From assembly GCF_000348905.1 (NCBI RefSeq), contig NZ_AOFT01000009.1:1-64000 (forward strand): a stretch of 64,000 nt of DNA. The letters are read 5' to 3'. Below, piece after piece: positions 50,797-59,669 of the stretch. This DNA comes from Bhargavaea cecembensis DSE10. GTDB lineage: Bacteria > Bacillota > Bacilli > Bacillales_A > Planococcaceae. Position 1 is the first letter of the stretch. The number at the start of each line of letters is the position of its first letter. The position numbers and the translations under genes were made by a program. The notes under the pieces are model-generated. The model was given only the letters and a program-made list of their open reading frames with translations. It did not search any database and was not told the origin of the DNA.

Positions 50797-51342
50797 TTAG
50801 CCCCTGTTCATGATACCGTACTGCAATTGGATCATCTCTTCGGCCAGTTTCCGAATTCTCTCCAGAATCCGTTGATCCATCAGTTCATCCGTCTCGATAT
50901 CAAAAGCCTCATTCAGGATAAAGACGTTGTCTGTGGGAATCAGTCCTTTCAGATAGGAAAGGATGGAACCGAGATGATATTCGAGTACGAGGAAATGTTT
51001 TTCCGTCTGTCCGGTTGCCACCATTCCGGTCACCTTATTTCTGAATGCATGTTCCGGCATATGATCGAATATATTTTTCAAGGCCCCTGTAAGGGATGCC
51101 TGATAGATGGGGGTCCCGAAAACAAGAAAATCAGCGGACTGGATTTTTTTAACGGCATTCCAGGTGTCTTCATTATAAGCTGCCAGCGGAAGACCGGCGG
51201 CGAACTCAATTTCATATTCCCCTCAGATCAATCAATTCCGTTTCGATACGGGAATCCAATTGTCGGGCAGCGGCCAGAACGCTGCCTACAGCAGCGGATG
51301 TTTTTTCACCGGCAAGCGCGCCGGAAACACCGACTAGTTTCA
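50797..51342 (-). pseudogene. NADPH-dependent FMN reductase with one frameshift
   Basis: ATG at 51342 with AAGGAG gives MKLVGVSGALAGEKTSAAV... to DLRGI, then TGA near 51216. In the next frame the protein resumes seamlessly (EYEIEFAAGLPLAAYNEDTW, later FGTPIYQASLTGALKNIFDH, the flavodoxin-like signature) and runs to 50797. A single extra G in the run GAGGGGAAT explains it. The combined length of about 181 aa is normal for the family. It is either a recent pseudogene or a sequencing error. Confidence 0.85.
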
Positions 51343-51399
51343 TAGATAAATCTTCTCCTTCCATAGTGGACGTGCTCCATGATGATAGTAAGGATACTC

Positions 51400-51413
51400 G
51401 TTCAAGCTTGAAC
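51400..51413. promoter_or_regulatory. Palindrome GTTCAAGCTTGAAC in a divergent promoter region
   Basis: Perfect 14-bp palindrome between the divergent FMN reductase and VOC genes, near possible -35 elements (TTGAAC) of both. Candidate operator; regulator unknown. Confidence 0.5.
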
Positions 51414-51499
51414 AGCCATTTTATCAGAATATTAACTCGATATGCTGGATCTGAGGAATAATGAAATCCGTTGCTATCACACAAGGGGAGCTGGACAAT

Positions 51500-51922
51500 A
51501 TGAATTTTATCCCTTATTTACAGCTGAATGGAACCGCCAGAGAAGCCATCAGATTCTATGAAAAGGTATTCGGTGCAGAAAACCTGGGAGTCCTTACGTT
51601 TGGTGATATGCCTGCTTCTCCGGAGTCTCCTTTCCCTGAAGACGCAAAAGATCTGGTTGCACATGGCGCGATCAGGGTCGGCGGGTCAATGATCATGTTA
51701 TCAGATACATTCCCGGGCCAGCCGGCTCAAGAGGGAAACAAGGTGATCATTTGTATTACGTTTGACGATGCTGACAAAGCCCATCAGGTATTTGAAGCGC
51801 TGCAGGATGGCGGACAGGTTGAAATGCCAATATCGGACACAGGTTTTAGCCCTGCCTTCGGTGTCATTAAAGATAAATTCGGTGTAACGTTTCAGTTTTA
51901 TACGGAAGGAGTCCAAGGTTAG
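51500..51922 (+). CDS. VOC-family protein, PhnB-like
   Basis: 140-aa glyoxalase/bleomycin-resistance-fold protein of the PhnB/3-demethylubiquinone-methyltransferase-like type, opening FIPYLQLNGTAREAIRFYEKVFG and ending FGVIKDKFGVTFQF. The metal-ligand pattern is incomplete, as is usual in this subgroup, so the activity is unknown. Start at 51500 after AAGGGGAG; an upstream ATG is less likely. Confidence 0.88.
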   Translation: MNFIPYLQLNGTAREAIRFYEKVFGAENLGVLTFGDMPASPESPFPEDAKDLVAHGAIRVGGSMIMLSDTFPGQPAQEGNKVIICITFDDADKAHQVFEALQDGGQVEMPISDTGFSPAFGVIKDKFGVTFQFYTEGVQG

Positions 51923-51930
51923 GCATTGCA

Positions 51931-51974
51931 TCATGAAAAATCGGCTTTGTCAGACGACAAAGCCGATTTTTCAT
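51931..51974. terminator. Bidirectional terminator between the VOC gene and the glycosyltransferase gene
   Basis: Perfect long stem ATGAAAAATCGGCTTTGTC / GACAAAGCCGATTTTTCAT. Confidence 0.9.
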
Positions 51975-53155
51975 GGCTCCTCCCGTTTGATTCTCGACAA
52001 TATTGCATCAGCTGCCGCTGCGGCACCGCCTGCATTCCTGAACTGCCCGGAAAGCGTGGCGGTATTTCTTCGATACTGTGGTTCCTCCAAGACCTGCCGG
52101 ACAGCCTCCCTGATCGTCTGCGGCCGGTCGTTTTTAAGGATGATCCCTGCTCCCAGATCGGCAACGCGCTGTGCGGCCAATTTCTGTTCACTGTGCATCG
52201 GATACAGGACCATCGGGACTCCCTGGTACAGACTTTCACTGACACTGTTCATCCCGCTGTGAGTAATGAAGAGGTCTGCCTGTCCAAGAACCGCTATCTG
52301 ATCGACTGTTTTCTTTATAGTAAAATTGTCCGGAAGCTTTCCAAATTGCCCGATGTCGGTTTTCTCTCCGACCGACATGACCACTTCGAATCCACTGCCT
52401 GCCAAAGCACTGATGCAATTCTTATGGAAATGGGCGTTGTTCAGCACTGTTCCAAGCGAGACATACACCAAAATTCCGGTTTTGTCTTTCTTCGCTGTTT
52501 TTGGGCCAATGCTCGGCATTGACGGGCCAACAAACGCGAACCGGCCGGAAAATGTCTCGGCAAGCGGCTGGAATTCCCTTGTAGTGAACACGATCGTCTC
52601 CGTCTCATTGTCATTCCCGATTAGAGATGTAAAGCTGTCCACTTCATAACCGGCTTGCTGCAGTTCGTTGATTTTCCTGCGAATCCGCCCCATCCCGGTG
52701 ATCATTTTAAGTGCTTCCTTGAATCCCGGCTTCATCAGCTTGGCCGTATGCTGATTAAACGCGAATGTGGTCGTCGAGCTGATAAAAGGAATGTCCAGCT
52801 TTTGGGCATACAGCTTTCCCCATACACTCATCGAATCTGATACGATGCAGTCGGGCCTGATGGTTGAGAGTTCCTTAAGCACTTTCTCCTGCATGGCGAG
52901 CGTTGTCTCCATCGTCATTTCAATCAGTGCAGAAAAGTCTTTGCCTGCTTTTTTGCTAATTTCTTCATTTGTCGCCTGGGGGAGATATTGATCACACTCG
53001 ATGTACCTGGCACCGGCTGCTATAATTTTCTCCCGGAACTCCCTGAATGAGTAATACCAGACCTCATGTCCCCTCTCCGTAAGCTCCCTTACTACCGGCA
53101 GGGTCGGATTCGTATGGCCGTGTGCCGGCAATGAGAAGAAAACGATTCTGCTCAT
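51971..53155 (-). CDS. MGT-family glycosyltransferase (YjiC/macrolide type)
   Basis: 394-aa GT-B glycosyltransferase. The N-terminal acceptor domain starts RIVFFSLPAHGHTNP with a catalytic His in that segment, and the C-terminal UDP-sugar domain includes THSGMNSVSESLYQGVPMVLYP, the PSPG-like motif. It probably glucosylates a lipophilic small molecule, such as a macrolide, flavonoid or toxin. The start at 53155 overlaps the regulator gene stop by a few bases, with GGAGGGG as ribosome site, so the two are coupled. Confidence 0.9.
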   Translation of the reverse strand: MSRIVFFSLPAHGHTNPTLPVVRELTERGHEVWYYSFREFREKIIAAGARYIECDQYLPQATNEEISKKAGKDFSALIEMTMETTLAMQEKVLKELSTIRPDCIVSDSMSVWGKLYAQKLDIPFISSTTTFAFNQHTAKLMKPGFKEALKMITGMGRIRRKINELQQAGYEVDSFTSLIGNDNETETIVFTTREFQPLAETFSGRFAFVGPSMPSIGPKTAKKDKTGILVYVSLGTVLNNAHFHKNCISALAGSGFEVVMSVGEKTDIGQFGKLPDNFTIKKTVDQIAVLGQADLFITHSGMNSVSESLYQGVPMVLYPMHSEQKLAAQRVADLGAGIILKNDRPQTIREAVRQVLEEPQYRRNTATLSGQFRNAGGAAAAADAILSRIKREEP

Positions 53156-53156
53156 C

Positions 53157-53591
53157 TCATTCCCCTCCTTCCGGTTCGGCATTCCGGATCATTTCCGCAA
53201 AGTCGAGCAATGTATCACGCTTCAGCAGAGCAATTCCCATGGAGCTGTCGTCACCTAAAACCACCAACTGGTCCCCTTCACGGATTCCGAACCTCTCCAG
53301 CGCCTTTTTAGGAACATTGACCTGTCCGTCTTGACCAACCTTGGCCACACCAAAAAAGTGCTTCCCTCGAGGCGCCATCCGGTTCGCTTCCGCTTCGGTC
53401 AGATCTCCCGACAGTTGCTCAAGCGAAACCTGAAAATGATCCGCAAGCACCCGGCATCTGTACAGGTCCGGAAGCGACTCCCCCGACTCCCATTTAGCAA
53501 TTGTCTGCCTGGATACCCCCAGCCGCTCCGCCAAAAATTCCTGGCTCTGCTTGTTCCGCTTCCTCAACACACGAATATTAGTGCCGATCAT
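53157..53591 (-). CDS. XRE-AbrB fusion transcription regulator
   Basis: 144-aa regulator joining an N-terminal XRE/Cro helix-turn-helix (about residues 1-62, with GVSRQTIAKWESGESLPDL) to a C-terminal AbrB/SpoVT swapped-hairpin domain (KVGQDGQVNVPKKALERFGI...). Two different DNA-binding folds in one chain is unusual, though similar Bacillus proteins exist. Start at 53591, 9 nt after AAAGGAG; a closer ATG lies at the site itself. It is translationally coupled to the glycosyltransferase gene and presumably controls it. Confidence 0.85.
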   Translation of the reverse strand: MIGTNIRVLRKRNKQSQEFLAERLGVSRQTIAKWESGESLPDLYRCRVLADHFQVSLEQLSGDLTEAEANRMAPRGKHFFGVAKVGQDGQVNVPKKALERFGIREGDQLVVLGDDSSMGIALLKRDTLLDFAEMIRNAEPEGGE

Positions 53592-53867
53592 CCCGCTCAT
53601 CTCCTTTGGTTCCACTTTACCCCAAAGAAATGTTAATGACTACCAACCAAATCACGCAGTTATTGTTAATATTCGTGGCAATAAAACAGCAAGATACGTA
53701 TCCAGCTGTTATTGGTAATTAGATAATTAAAGAATCTCTTCAATTTTCTGATAACCCGCTTGGATACGTCTGCGAATTCAACAGAGGCATCATCAGACAT
53801 TTGACCCTTGAGCAACGCGAAATCACCAATCAGAAAAATGCAGTCACGCCGTTCCCTCTTCAAAACG
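53592..53867. other. A/T-rich intergenic region
   Basis: About 275 bp, visibly richer in A/T than its surroundings from about 53625 to 53780. It contains repeated GTTATTG(T/G)TAAT-like strings (about 53657 and 53707) upstream of the XRE-AbrB gene. A 65-codon frame on the minus strand begins inside the carA terminator without a ribosome site and is probably not a gene. It may hold the promoter and binding sites of the fusion regulator. Confidence 0.4.
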
Positions 53868-53910
53868 AAAGATCAGGCATCCCTGCGTGAACGCAGAATG
53901 CCTGATCTTT
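53868..53910 (-). terminator. carA terminator
   Basis: AAAGATCAGGCAT / ATGCCTGATCTTT outer stem with an inner CTGCGT-ACGCAG hairpin. Confidence 0.8.
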
Positions 53911-53916
53911 GTCATC

Positions 53917-54987
53917 TTATTGATGTTCCGACAGCTGTCTTTCCTTGAGCCGGCCGACAAATTGTTCAAATATAAACACCGTATCCAGAGGACCGGGATG
54001 CCCTTCCGGATGGAATTGGATGGACTGAACCGGTTTTTGCCTATGCTGCAGGCCTTCCACGCTGCCGTCGTTCAGATTTCGGAACGACACTTCAAACAAA
54101 TCATTGTCGATCGTCTCTTCTTGCACGACGTACCCGTGATTCTGTGAGGTGATGTAGGCTTTACCTGTTTTCAGATCCTTTACAGGATGATTCCCCCCGC
54201 GATGGCCGAAGAGTAGCTTTGTTGTTTTCGCGCCGTAGGCCATTGCAATCAGCTGATGGCCTAGACAGATTCCGAGGGTCGGATACGTATCTGTGAGTTC
54301 CCGGATCTTCTCCAGTTGATCGGCTGCATGTTCCGGATTCCCCGGTCCGTTGCTGATGACGACCCCATCAGGATTCAGACTTCGAATGTTTTGTATCGAA
54401 TGATGGTATGGAACAACGGTTACTTTGCACCGTTGTTCAAGAAGATAATCCAGTATGGACTTTTTATAGCCAAAATCCAGAAGTACCACATGCGGTCCTC
54501 TATTCCCGTAGGTGATCACCTTTTTCGTAGTCACCCGATCATACATAGCGCCATCCTCACCGGCCTGAACCGCGGCGTCTTTCCGTTCAGAGATGATCCC
54601 CCGGACCGTTCCTTTTTTCCGTATGATTCTGACCAGCCTTCGGGTATCGACCCCTGTCAGATATGGCAGTCCATTTTCATCCATTCTTCCCTGCACTGAT
54701 CCTGTCGCGCGGTGATGATGCCTGTCCGGCGATAGCTCGCCCGTTACTATGCCCCTCAGATGAAGTGCCGCACTTTCATCATCTTCGACGCTGACTCCAT
54801 AATTTCCGATCAGCGGATAAGTGAAGACAATGATTTGCCCGGCATATGAGGGATCCGTAATGATTTCCTGATAACCGCTCATGCTGGTGTTAAATACGAC
54901 TTCCCCCCCTGTTTCTACTGAAATCTCCCCGGACAAAACGCCTTCAAACACTTCTCCCGTTTCAAGAATCAAGTATCCCTGCTTCAT
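53917..54987 (-). CDS. carA: Carbamoyl-phosphate synthase small subunit
   Basis: 356-aa CarA: an N-terminal domain (LILETGEVFEG, EVVFNTSMSGYQEI) and a C-terminal class I glutaminase with GPGNP, nucleophile Cys in GICLGHQ and the triad end in IQFHPEGHPGP. It delivers glutamine-derived ammonia to CarB for carbamoyl phosphate. No carB follows; a terminator does. It is therefore an orphan small subunit downstream of amt, perhaps the arginine- or pyrimidine-specific paralogue with carB elsewhere. Start at 54987 after GGGGGAAA. Confidence 0.93.
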   Translation of the reverse strand: MKQGYLILETGEVFEGVLSGEISVETGGEVVFNTSMSGYQEIITDPSYAGQIIVFTYPLIGNYGVSVEDDESAALHLRGIVTGELSPDRHHHRATGSVQGRMDENGLPYLTGVDTRRLVRIIRKKGTVRGIISERKDAAVQAGEDGAMYDRVTTKKVITYGNRGPHVVLLDFGYKKSILDYLLEQRCKVTVVPYHHSIQNIRSLNPDGVVISNGPGNPEHAADQLEKIRELTDTYPTLGICLGHQLIAMAYGAKTTKLLFGHRGGNHPVKDLKTGKAYITSQNHGYVVQEETIDNDLFEVSFRNLNDGSVEGLQHRQKPVQSIQFHPEGHPGPLDTVFIFEQFVGRLKERQLSEHQ

Positions 54988-55061
54988 CGATTTCCCCCTA
55001 TGTTCATGTTCAGTATGCAACCCACCGGAAGGTCCGGCGGGTTGTGGTCTTTTTCGTTAGA

Positions 55062-56366
55062 TCATGACTCTTTCAGAAGCTGGGCATTCAGCAGCTGTCG
55101 CGGAAGGACAGAGGTCGTATCATCCGAGTTGAATGCTTCGGGATAACCGTAGCTTCCATGTTCACTGATATCAAGACCGGCCAGTTCCTGTTCTTCTGTG
55201 ACACGGAGGCCCCTCATGACGGCTTTCATGCCTAGCAGCAAGAGGAAGGATACTGCGAATGCGTAACCCGCGGATACCGTAATGCCCATCGCCTGCACTC
55301 CCAGCTGTTCCAGACCGCCTCCGTACAGAACGCCTGCCCGGCCGACAACAGCAAGCTCGGATGTGGCGAAGATACCCGTCGACAAGGTTCCCCATATCCC
55401 GGCGATTCCATGGACGGAAAGAGCGAAAATCGGGTCATCAATTCTCCGTTTTTCAAAGAAACGGACACTGTAGAAAACCATAATTCCTGCAACAGCCCCG
55501 ATGATGACGGATGCCCATGTTTCAACAAATGCACAGGATGCCGTAATGGCAACCAGGCCGGCAAGTGTACCATTCAGCATCGTCGGGATATCTGATTTCC
55601 CCAGAGCCACCCATGAAATCAGCAATGCACTGACCGCACCGGCTGCCGCAGCCATCGCGGTATTCAGGGCGACGAATGCGAAGAAACCGTCTTCGACCCC
55701 CAAGGTGCTCCCCGCATTGAATCCGAACCAGCCGATAAAAAGAATCAGAACTCCCAAAGCTGTGTACACCTGGTTGTGCCCGCTGAGATTGTTGGCCGTG
55801 CCATCACTATTGTATTTTCCGATCCGCGGTTTCAGGAGAATGGTGGCCGCCAGGGCTGCCATTGCGCCTGTCAGGTGAACAACCGTCGATCCGGCAAAGT
55901 CCTGTTTGCCGTGTTCCGCAAGCCAGCCCCCGCCCCAGATCCAGTGGGCGATGACCGGATAGACCAGCACGGAGAACAGGACTGCAAAGACGAGGTAGAC
56001 AGACAGCTTTGCCCGTTCCGCAAATCCTCCAAATGCGATGGTCAATGCAATGCCGGCAAACGCCAGCTGGAAGACAAAGAACGCAACGGTTGAATACGGA
56101 CTCCCCGCGATTTCCTCCCCCGGGTAAAAGAAATCACTCATCCCGATAAAGAAATTACCGTTTTCCCCGAAGATAAATCCATATCCTACTGCCCAAAAAA
56201 CGAGTGCAGCGATTCCGAATGAAAAGATCGTTTTGCCGGCGATGTGTCCCGCATTTTTCATACGGGTGGAGCCTGCTTCAAGCAGGATGAACCCTCCCTG
56301 CATGAAGATCACCAAAATGGCACCCAGCATGATCCAGACACTGTTCAGATAAAACAAGTCCGCCAT
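55062..56366 (-). CDS. amt: Ammonium transporter (Amt family)
   Basis: 434-aa Amt/Mep/Rh channel with 11 spans: LDFYxLNSVWI-type start, ILLEAGSTRMKNAGH, the twin-His pore helices (IAHWIWGGGWL and FALSVHGIAGIWG) and WFGFNAGSTLG. Start at 56366, 7 nt after GGGAGGA. No glnK/glnB gene is adjacent, although amt usually pairs with one. It lies among glutamine/glutamate genes, in keeping with nitrogen assimilation. Confidence 0.95.
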   Translation of the reverse strand: MADLFYLNSVWIMLGAILVIFMQGGFILLEAGSTRMKNAGHIAGKTIFSFGIAALVFWAVGYGFIFGENGNFFIGMSDFFYPGEEIAGSPYSTVAFFVFQLAFAGIALTIAFGGFAERAKLSVYLVFAVLFSVLVYPVIAHWIWGGGWLAEHGKQDFAGSTVVHLTGAMAALAATILLKPRIGKYNSDGTANNLSGHNQVYTALGVLILFIGWFGFNAGSTLGVEDGFFAFVALNTAMAAAAGAVSALLISWVALGKSDIPTMLNGTLAGLVAITASCAFVETWASVIIGAVAGIMVFYSVRFFEKRRIDDPIFALSVHGIAGIWGTLSTGIFATSELAVVGRAGVLYGGGLEQLGVQAMGITVSAGYAFAVSFLLLLGMKAVMRGLRVTEEQELAGLDISEHGSYGYPEAFNSDDTTSVLPRQLLNAQLLKES

Positions 56367-56394
56367 GTCCATTCCTCCCGTATTCAATTTATAT

Positions 56395-56420
56395 TGCGAT
56401 GGGGGTCATCCCCCCATCGT
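56395..56420 (-). terminator. Hairpin after asnB
   Basis: CGATGGGGG / CCCCCATCG stem directly past the asnB stop. No T run, so a terminator or an mRNA-end stabiliser. Confidence 0.4.
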
Positions 56421-58268
56421 TCAGCTGTCTACAATGTCAATGCCGTATTGATCAAACCATGTGTGGATCTGAGAAAGGTGGGCAATCAGCTGCGGCGCAG
56501 TCATCAGCTGGCCAAACCAGGGAGCCCTGAAGGAAGCACCGTCGGAGGCGAGAATTTCATCAACCTTCTTTTTTGAAATGATTTCCCATAGCGGCGAAGG
56601 CTTCCCGAGAAGATCCTGCAGTTTTTCTTTTACAAGCCTCATGTATACAGGATGATGGGTTTTCGGATACGGACTCTTTTTCCGGTAGAGGATGTCTGTT
56701 GGAAGGATCCCTTCCATCGCTTTTCTCAGAAGTCCCTTTTCACGGCCATCGAGTATTTTCATATCCCATGGAATATTCCAGGCATATTCGACGATCCGGT
56801 GATCGGCAAACGGAACACGGACTTCCAGCCCCGCCCCCATGCTCATCCGGTCTTTCCGCTCCAGCAACGTAGGCATGAACCAGGCCATGTTCAGGTAAAA
56901 CATCTCTCTCCGCCAGGCTTCTGTCGAATCCTCTCCATCCAATACGGGCACCTCAGCGATTGTCCGATCATAGCGGTCCTCAATATATTCCTTCAGTGAT
57001 AACTTTTTCCGCCAATCTCCCCGCAGCAACCCTTCTCTTTCTTCCTGCGATGTCATCCACGGAAACCGGCTATCCTGTAGGAGGTCAGACCTGTGGAACC
57101 AAGGGTACCCCCCGAATATCTCATCTGCGCATTCCCCCGAAAGAGCAACGACATGGTCCTGCCGGATCTGTTCACAAAACCACAGGAGCGATGCATCCAC
57201 ATCAGCCATCCCGGGAAGATCCCGGACCAGTACCGCCCGATCCAGACCGTTGACCAGTGTCTGTTGATCAATCACCTTTGAATGATGGTCTGTGCCGATA
57301 AAGTCCGACACCTTTTCGATCCACGGCGCATCCTGATCCGGCTGAAAAACACTTGATTTGAAATAGTGAAGATTCTGTTCATAGTCAATCGAATATGAGT
57401 TCAGCCTGCCTCTTCCTTCTTTTCGGAACTGTTCGGCTGCCACGGCTGAGATAATACTGGAGTCCAATCCCCCTGACAGAAATGTACACACCGGAACATC
57501 TGCGATGAGCTGACGCTTAATGGCATCTTTTACGAGGAACGAAACTCTTTCCAGCGTTTCTGCGAGATCATGGTCATGGTTCTTGCTTTCCACATTCCAG
57601 TATCGCCATTTCCGGATACCCTGTCTGTCAAAGGTCAGGGCATGCGCAGGCGGGAGTTCATCGATTCCGCGGAAAATTCCATTTCCCGGACTGCGTGACG
57701 GACCCAATCCGAACACTTCCCTTAATCCGTCACGGTCCACTTGCGCTTTGATTTGCGGATGCTTCAGAATGGCTTTGATTTCGGAAGCAAACATCAGAGA
57801 GTCGGCACCGGCCCGGTAGAATAACGGCTTAACGCCCAGCCGGTCTCTCGCCAGAAATATACGATCCAGCGTTTCGTCCCATATTCCGAAGGCGAAAATT
57901 CCGTTTAGCCGCTCCAGGCACTGCTCTCCCCATTCGATATAAGCAGTCAGCAGCACTTCGGTATCGGACCGGGAATGGAACGGATAGCCCTTGCTGATCA
58001 GTTCTTTTCTGAGCTCTTCCGTATTGTAAAGCTCACCGTTGTAGACAATCCGGTAAGTGCGTCCCTGTGATTCTTTGGTCATCGGCTGCGACCCGCCCGA
58101 AGGGTCGACGACTGTCAGACGTGTGTGGCCAAGGGCCATATGCTTTGAACACCATATGTTCAGTGCATCCGGCCCGCGTCTTGAAAGGGTGGCGGCCATT
58201 GACTGTATCACCGGCACTTGCTGTCTGAGATCCCGCTGCCAATCTGCCCAACCGGTAATTCCACACAT
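56421..58268 (-). CDS. asnB: Asparagine synthase (glutamine-hydrolysing)
   Basis: 615-aa AsnB-family enzyme, the size of B. subtilis AsnO. An N-terminal Ntn glutaminase (Cys2 in MCGITG, RRGPD, YNGELYN) is followed by a synthetase domain with the PP-loop FLSGGLDSS (about 260-268). It makes asparagine from aspartate, glutamine and ATP. Ribosome site GAGTGAG. Downstream of glnA, whose product glutamine it uses. Confidence 0.94.
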   Translation of the reverse strand: MCGITGWADWQRDLRQQVPVIQSMAATLSRRGPDALNIWCSKHMALGHTRLTVVDPSGGSQPMTKESQGRTYRIVYNGELYNTEELRKELISKGYPFHSRSDTEVLLTAYIEWGEQCLERLNGIFAFGIWDETLDRIFLARDRLGVKPLFYRAGADSLMFASEIKAILKHPQIKAQVDRDGLREVFGLGPSRSPGNGIFRGIDELPPAHALTFDRQGIRKWRYWNVESKNHDHDLAETLERVSFLVKDAIKRQLIADVPVCTFLSGGLDSSIISAVAAEQFRKEGRGRLNSYSIDYEQNLHYFKSSVFQPDQDAPWIEKVSDFIGTDHHSKVIDQQTLVNGLDRAVLVRDLPGMADVDASLLWFCEQIRQDHVVALSGECADEIFGGYPWFHRSDLLQDSRFPWMTSQEEREGLLRGDWRKKLSLKEYIEDRYDRTIAEVPVLDGEDSTEAWRREMFYLNMAWFMPTLLERKDRMSMGAGLEVRVPFADHRIVEYAWNIPWDMKILDGREKGLLRKAMEGILPTDILYRKKSPYPKTHHPVYMRLVKEKLQDLLGKPSPLWEIISKKKVDEILASDGASFRAPWFGQLMTAPQLIAHLSQIHTWFDQYGIDIVDS

Positions 58269-58311
58269 TTTTGCTCACTCTTTCTAAGGTGTTTTCACAG
58301 GCTGCCGCGGC

Positions 58312-59637
58312 TCAATATTGAGTCAGATACTGTTCCCGCTCCCAAGGGTGGATCTGGGTGCGGAACATATCCCATTCAATTTCCTTGGACTCCACAAAGT
58401 GTTCAAACAAGTGGCTACCCAGGCCCTTGATGATGACTTCATCCTCCTTCAGCAGTTCCAGGGCGTGGGCCAGTGTGGACGGGAGATCGATGATTCCGTT
58501 GTCATTTCTCTCCTTTCTGGACATGTCATAGATGTTCTGGTCGATCGGTTCGGGAGCCTGTAATTCGTTCTTGACTCCGTCCAGTCCGGCAGAAAGAAGT
58601 ACGGCCATCGCCAGATACGGATTTGCGGACGGATCTACGCTTCTGACTTCGACACGGGTGCTTAACCCCCGCGATGCCGGAATCCGGATGAGCGGGCTCC
58701 GGTTTCTTCCGGACCATGCGACATAGCAAGGCGCCTCGTAGCCGGGAACAAGCCGCTTATAGGAATTCACTGTCGGATTCGTGATGGCCGTGAAGCTTGG
58801 TGCATGTTTGAGGATTCCCGCCAAAAAGTGTCGGGCTGTATCGCTCATTTCCATCACGCCGTCCGGGTCATAGAACGCATTTTCTTCCCCTTTGAACAAA
58901 CTCAGGTTACAGTGCATGCCGGAGCCGTTGATGCCGAACAATGGTTTTGGCATGAAGGTCGCCAGGAGGCCGTGCTTTCTGGCAATCGTTTTGACGACCA
59001 GTTTGAATGTCTGTATATCATCGCAGGCTTTCAGTGCGGACTGATACTTGAAGTCGATCTCATGCTGACCGGGGGCAACTTCATGGTGCGAAGCCTCCAC
59101 CTCGAAGCCCATTTCTTCGAGTTCCAGTACGATATCGCGACGGCAGTTTTCCCCCAGATCTGTCGGTGCCAGGTCGAAATAGCCCCCGCTGTCATTGAGT
59201 TCAAGCGTCGGATTTCCGTTTACGTCCAGCTTGAACAGGAAGAACTCCGGCTCAGGACCGAGATTGAAGTGGGTGAAGCCCAGTTCTTCCATCTCTTTCA
59301 GCACCCGCTTCAGATTGGAACGCGGATCGCCTTCAAATGGTGTACCGTCCGGATGGGCGATATCACAGATCAGACGGGCTACTTTCCCTTTTTCGGACGT
59401 CCACGGGAAGATGACAAACGTGTCCAGGTCCGGGCACAGATACATATCGGATTCTTCGATCCGTACAAATCCTTCAATCGAGGAGCCGTCGAACATCATT
59501 TTGTTATCCAGTGCTTTCGGGAGCTGGCTGACCGGGATTTCTACATTTTTGATCGTCCCAAACAGGTCCGTGAACTGCAGGCGGATAAACCGCACATTCT
59601 CTTCCTTCACCAAATCCATCACTCGCTGTTTATCCAT
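58312..59637 (-). CDS. glnA: Glutamine synthetase, type I
   Basis: 441-aa GSI-alpha: [19 protein letters not shown] start, [41 protein letters not shown] at the metal/glutamate site, GSGMHCNLS and [11 protein letters not shown]. It lacks the adenylylation insert, so it is feedback-regulated as in Bacillus. No glnR is adjacent, unlike B. subtilis; here it sits downstream of dapF/dapL/gltBD. Start at 59637 after AGGAGCTGGGGG. Confidence 0.97.
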   Translation of the reverse strand: MDKQRVMDLVKEENVRFIRLQFTDLFGTIKNVEIPVSQLPKALDNKMMFDGSSIEGFVRIEESDMYLCPDLDTFVIFPWTSEKGKVARLICDIAHPDGTPFEGDPRSNLKRVLKEMEELGFTHFNLGPEPEFFLFKLDVNGNPTLELNDSGGYFDLAPTDLGENCRRDIVLELEEMGFEVEASHHEVAPGQHEIDFKYQSALKACDDIQTFKLVVKTIARKHGLLATFMPKPLFGINGSGMHCNLSLFKGEENAFYDPDGVMEMSDTARHFLAGILKHAPSFTAITNPTVNSYKRLVPGYEAPCYVAWSGRNRSPLIRIPASRGLSTRVEVRSVDPSANPYLAMAVLLSAGLDGVKNELQAPEPIDQNIYDMSRKERNDNGIIDLPSTLAHALELLKEDEVIIKGLGSHLFEHFVESKEIEWDMFRTQIHPWEREQYLTQY

Positions 59638-59669
59638 TTCCCCCAGCTCCTTTTCTTTTTCAATTTCGT

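Noticed and set aside
53666-53863. 65-codon frame next to the carA terminator
   Set aside because: Its TTG start lies at the edge of the terminator hairpin without a ribosome site, and the composition is that of the A/T-rich spacer.
55018-55055. Terminator between carA and amt
   Set aside because: The CAACCC-CCGG / CCGG-GGGTTG hairpin has its T run only on the plus strand, whereas both genes are on the minus strand; it may be a leader hairpin but does not look like a terminator for amt.
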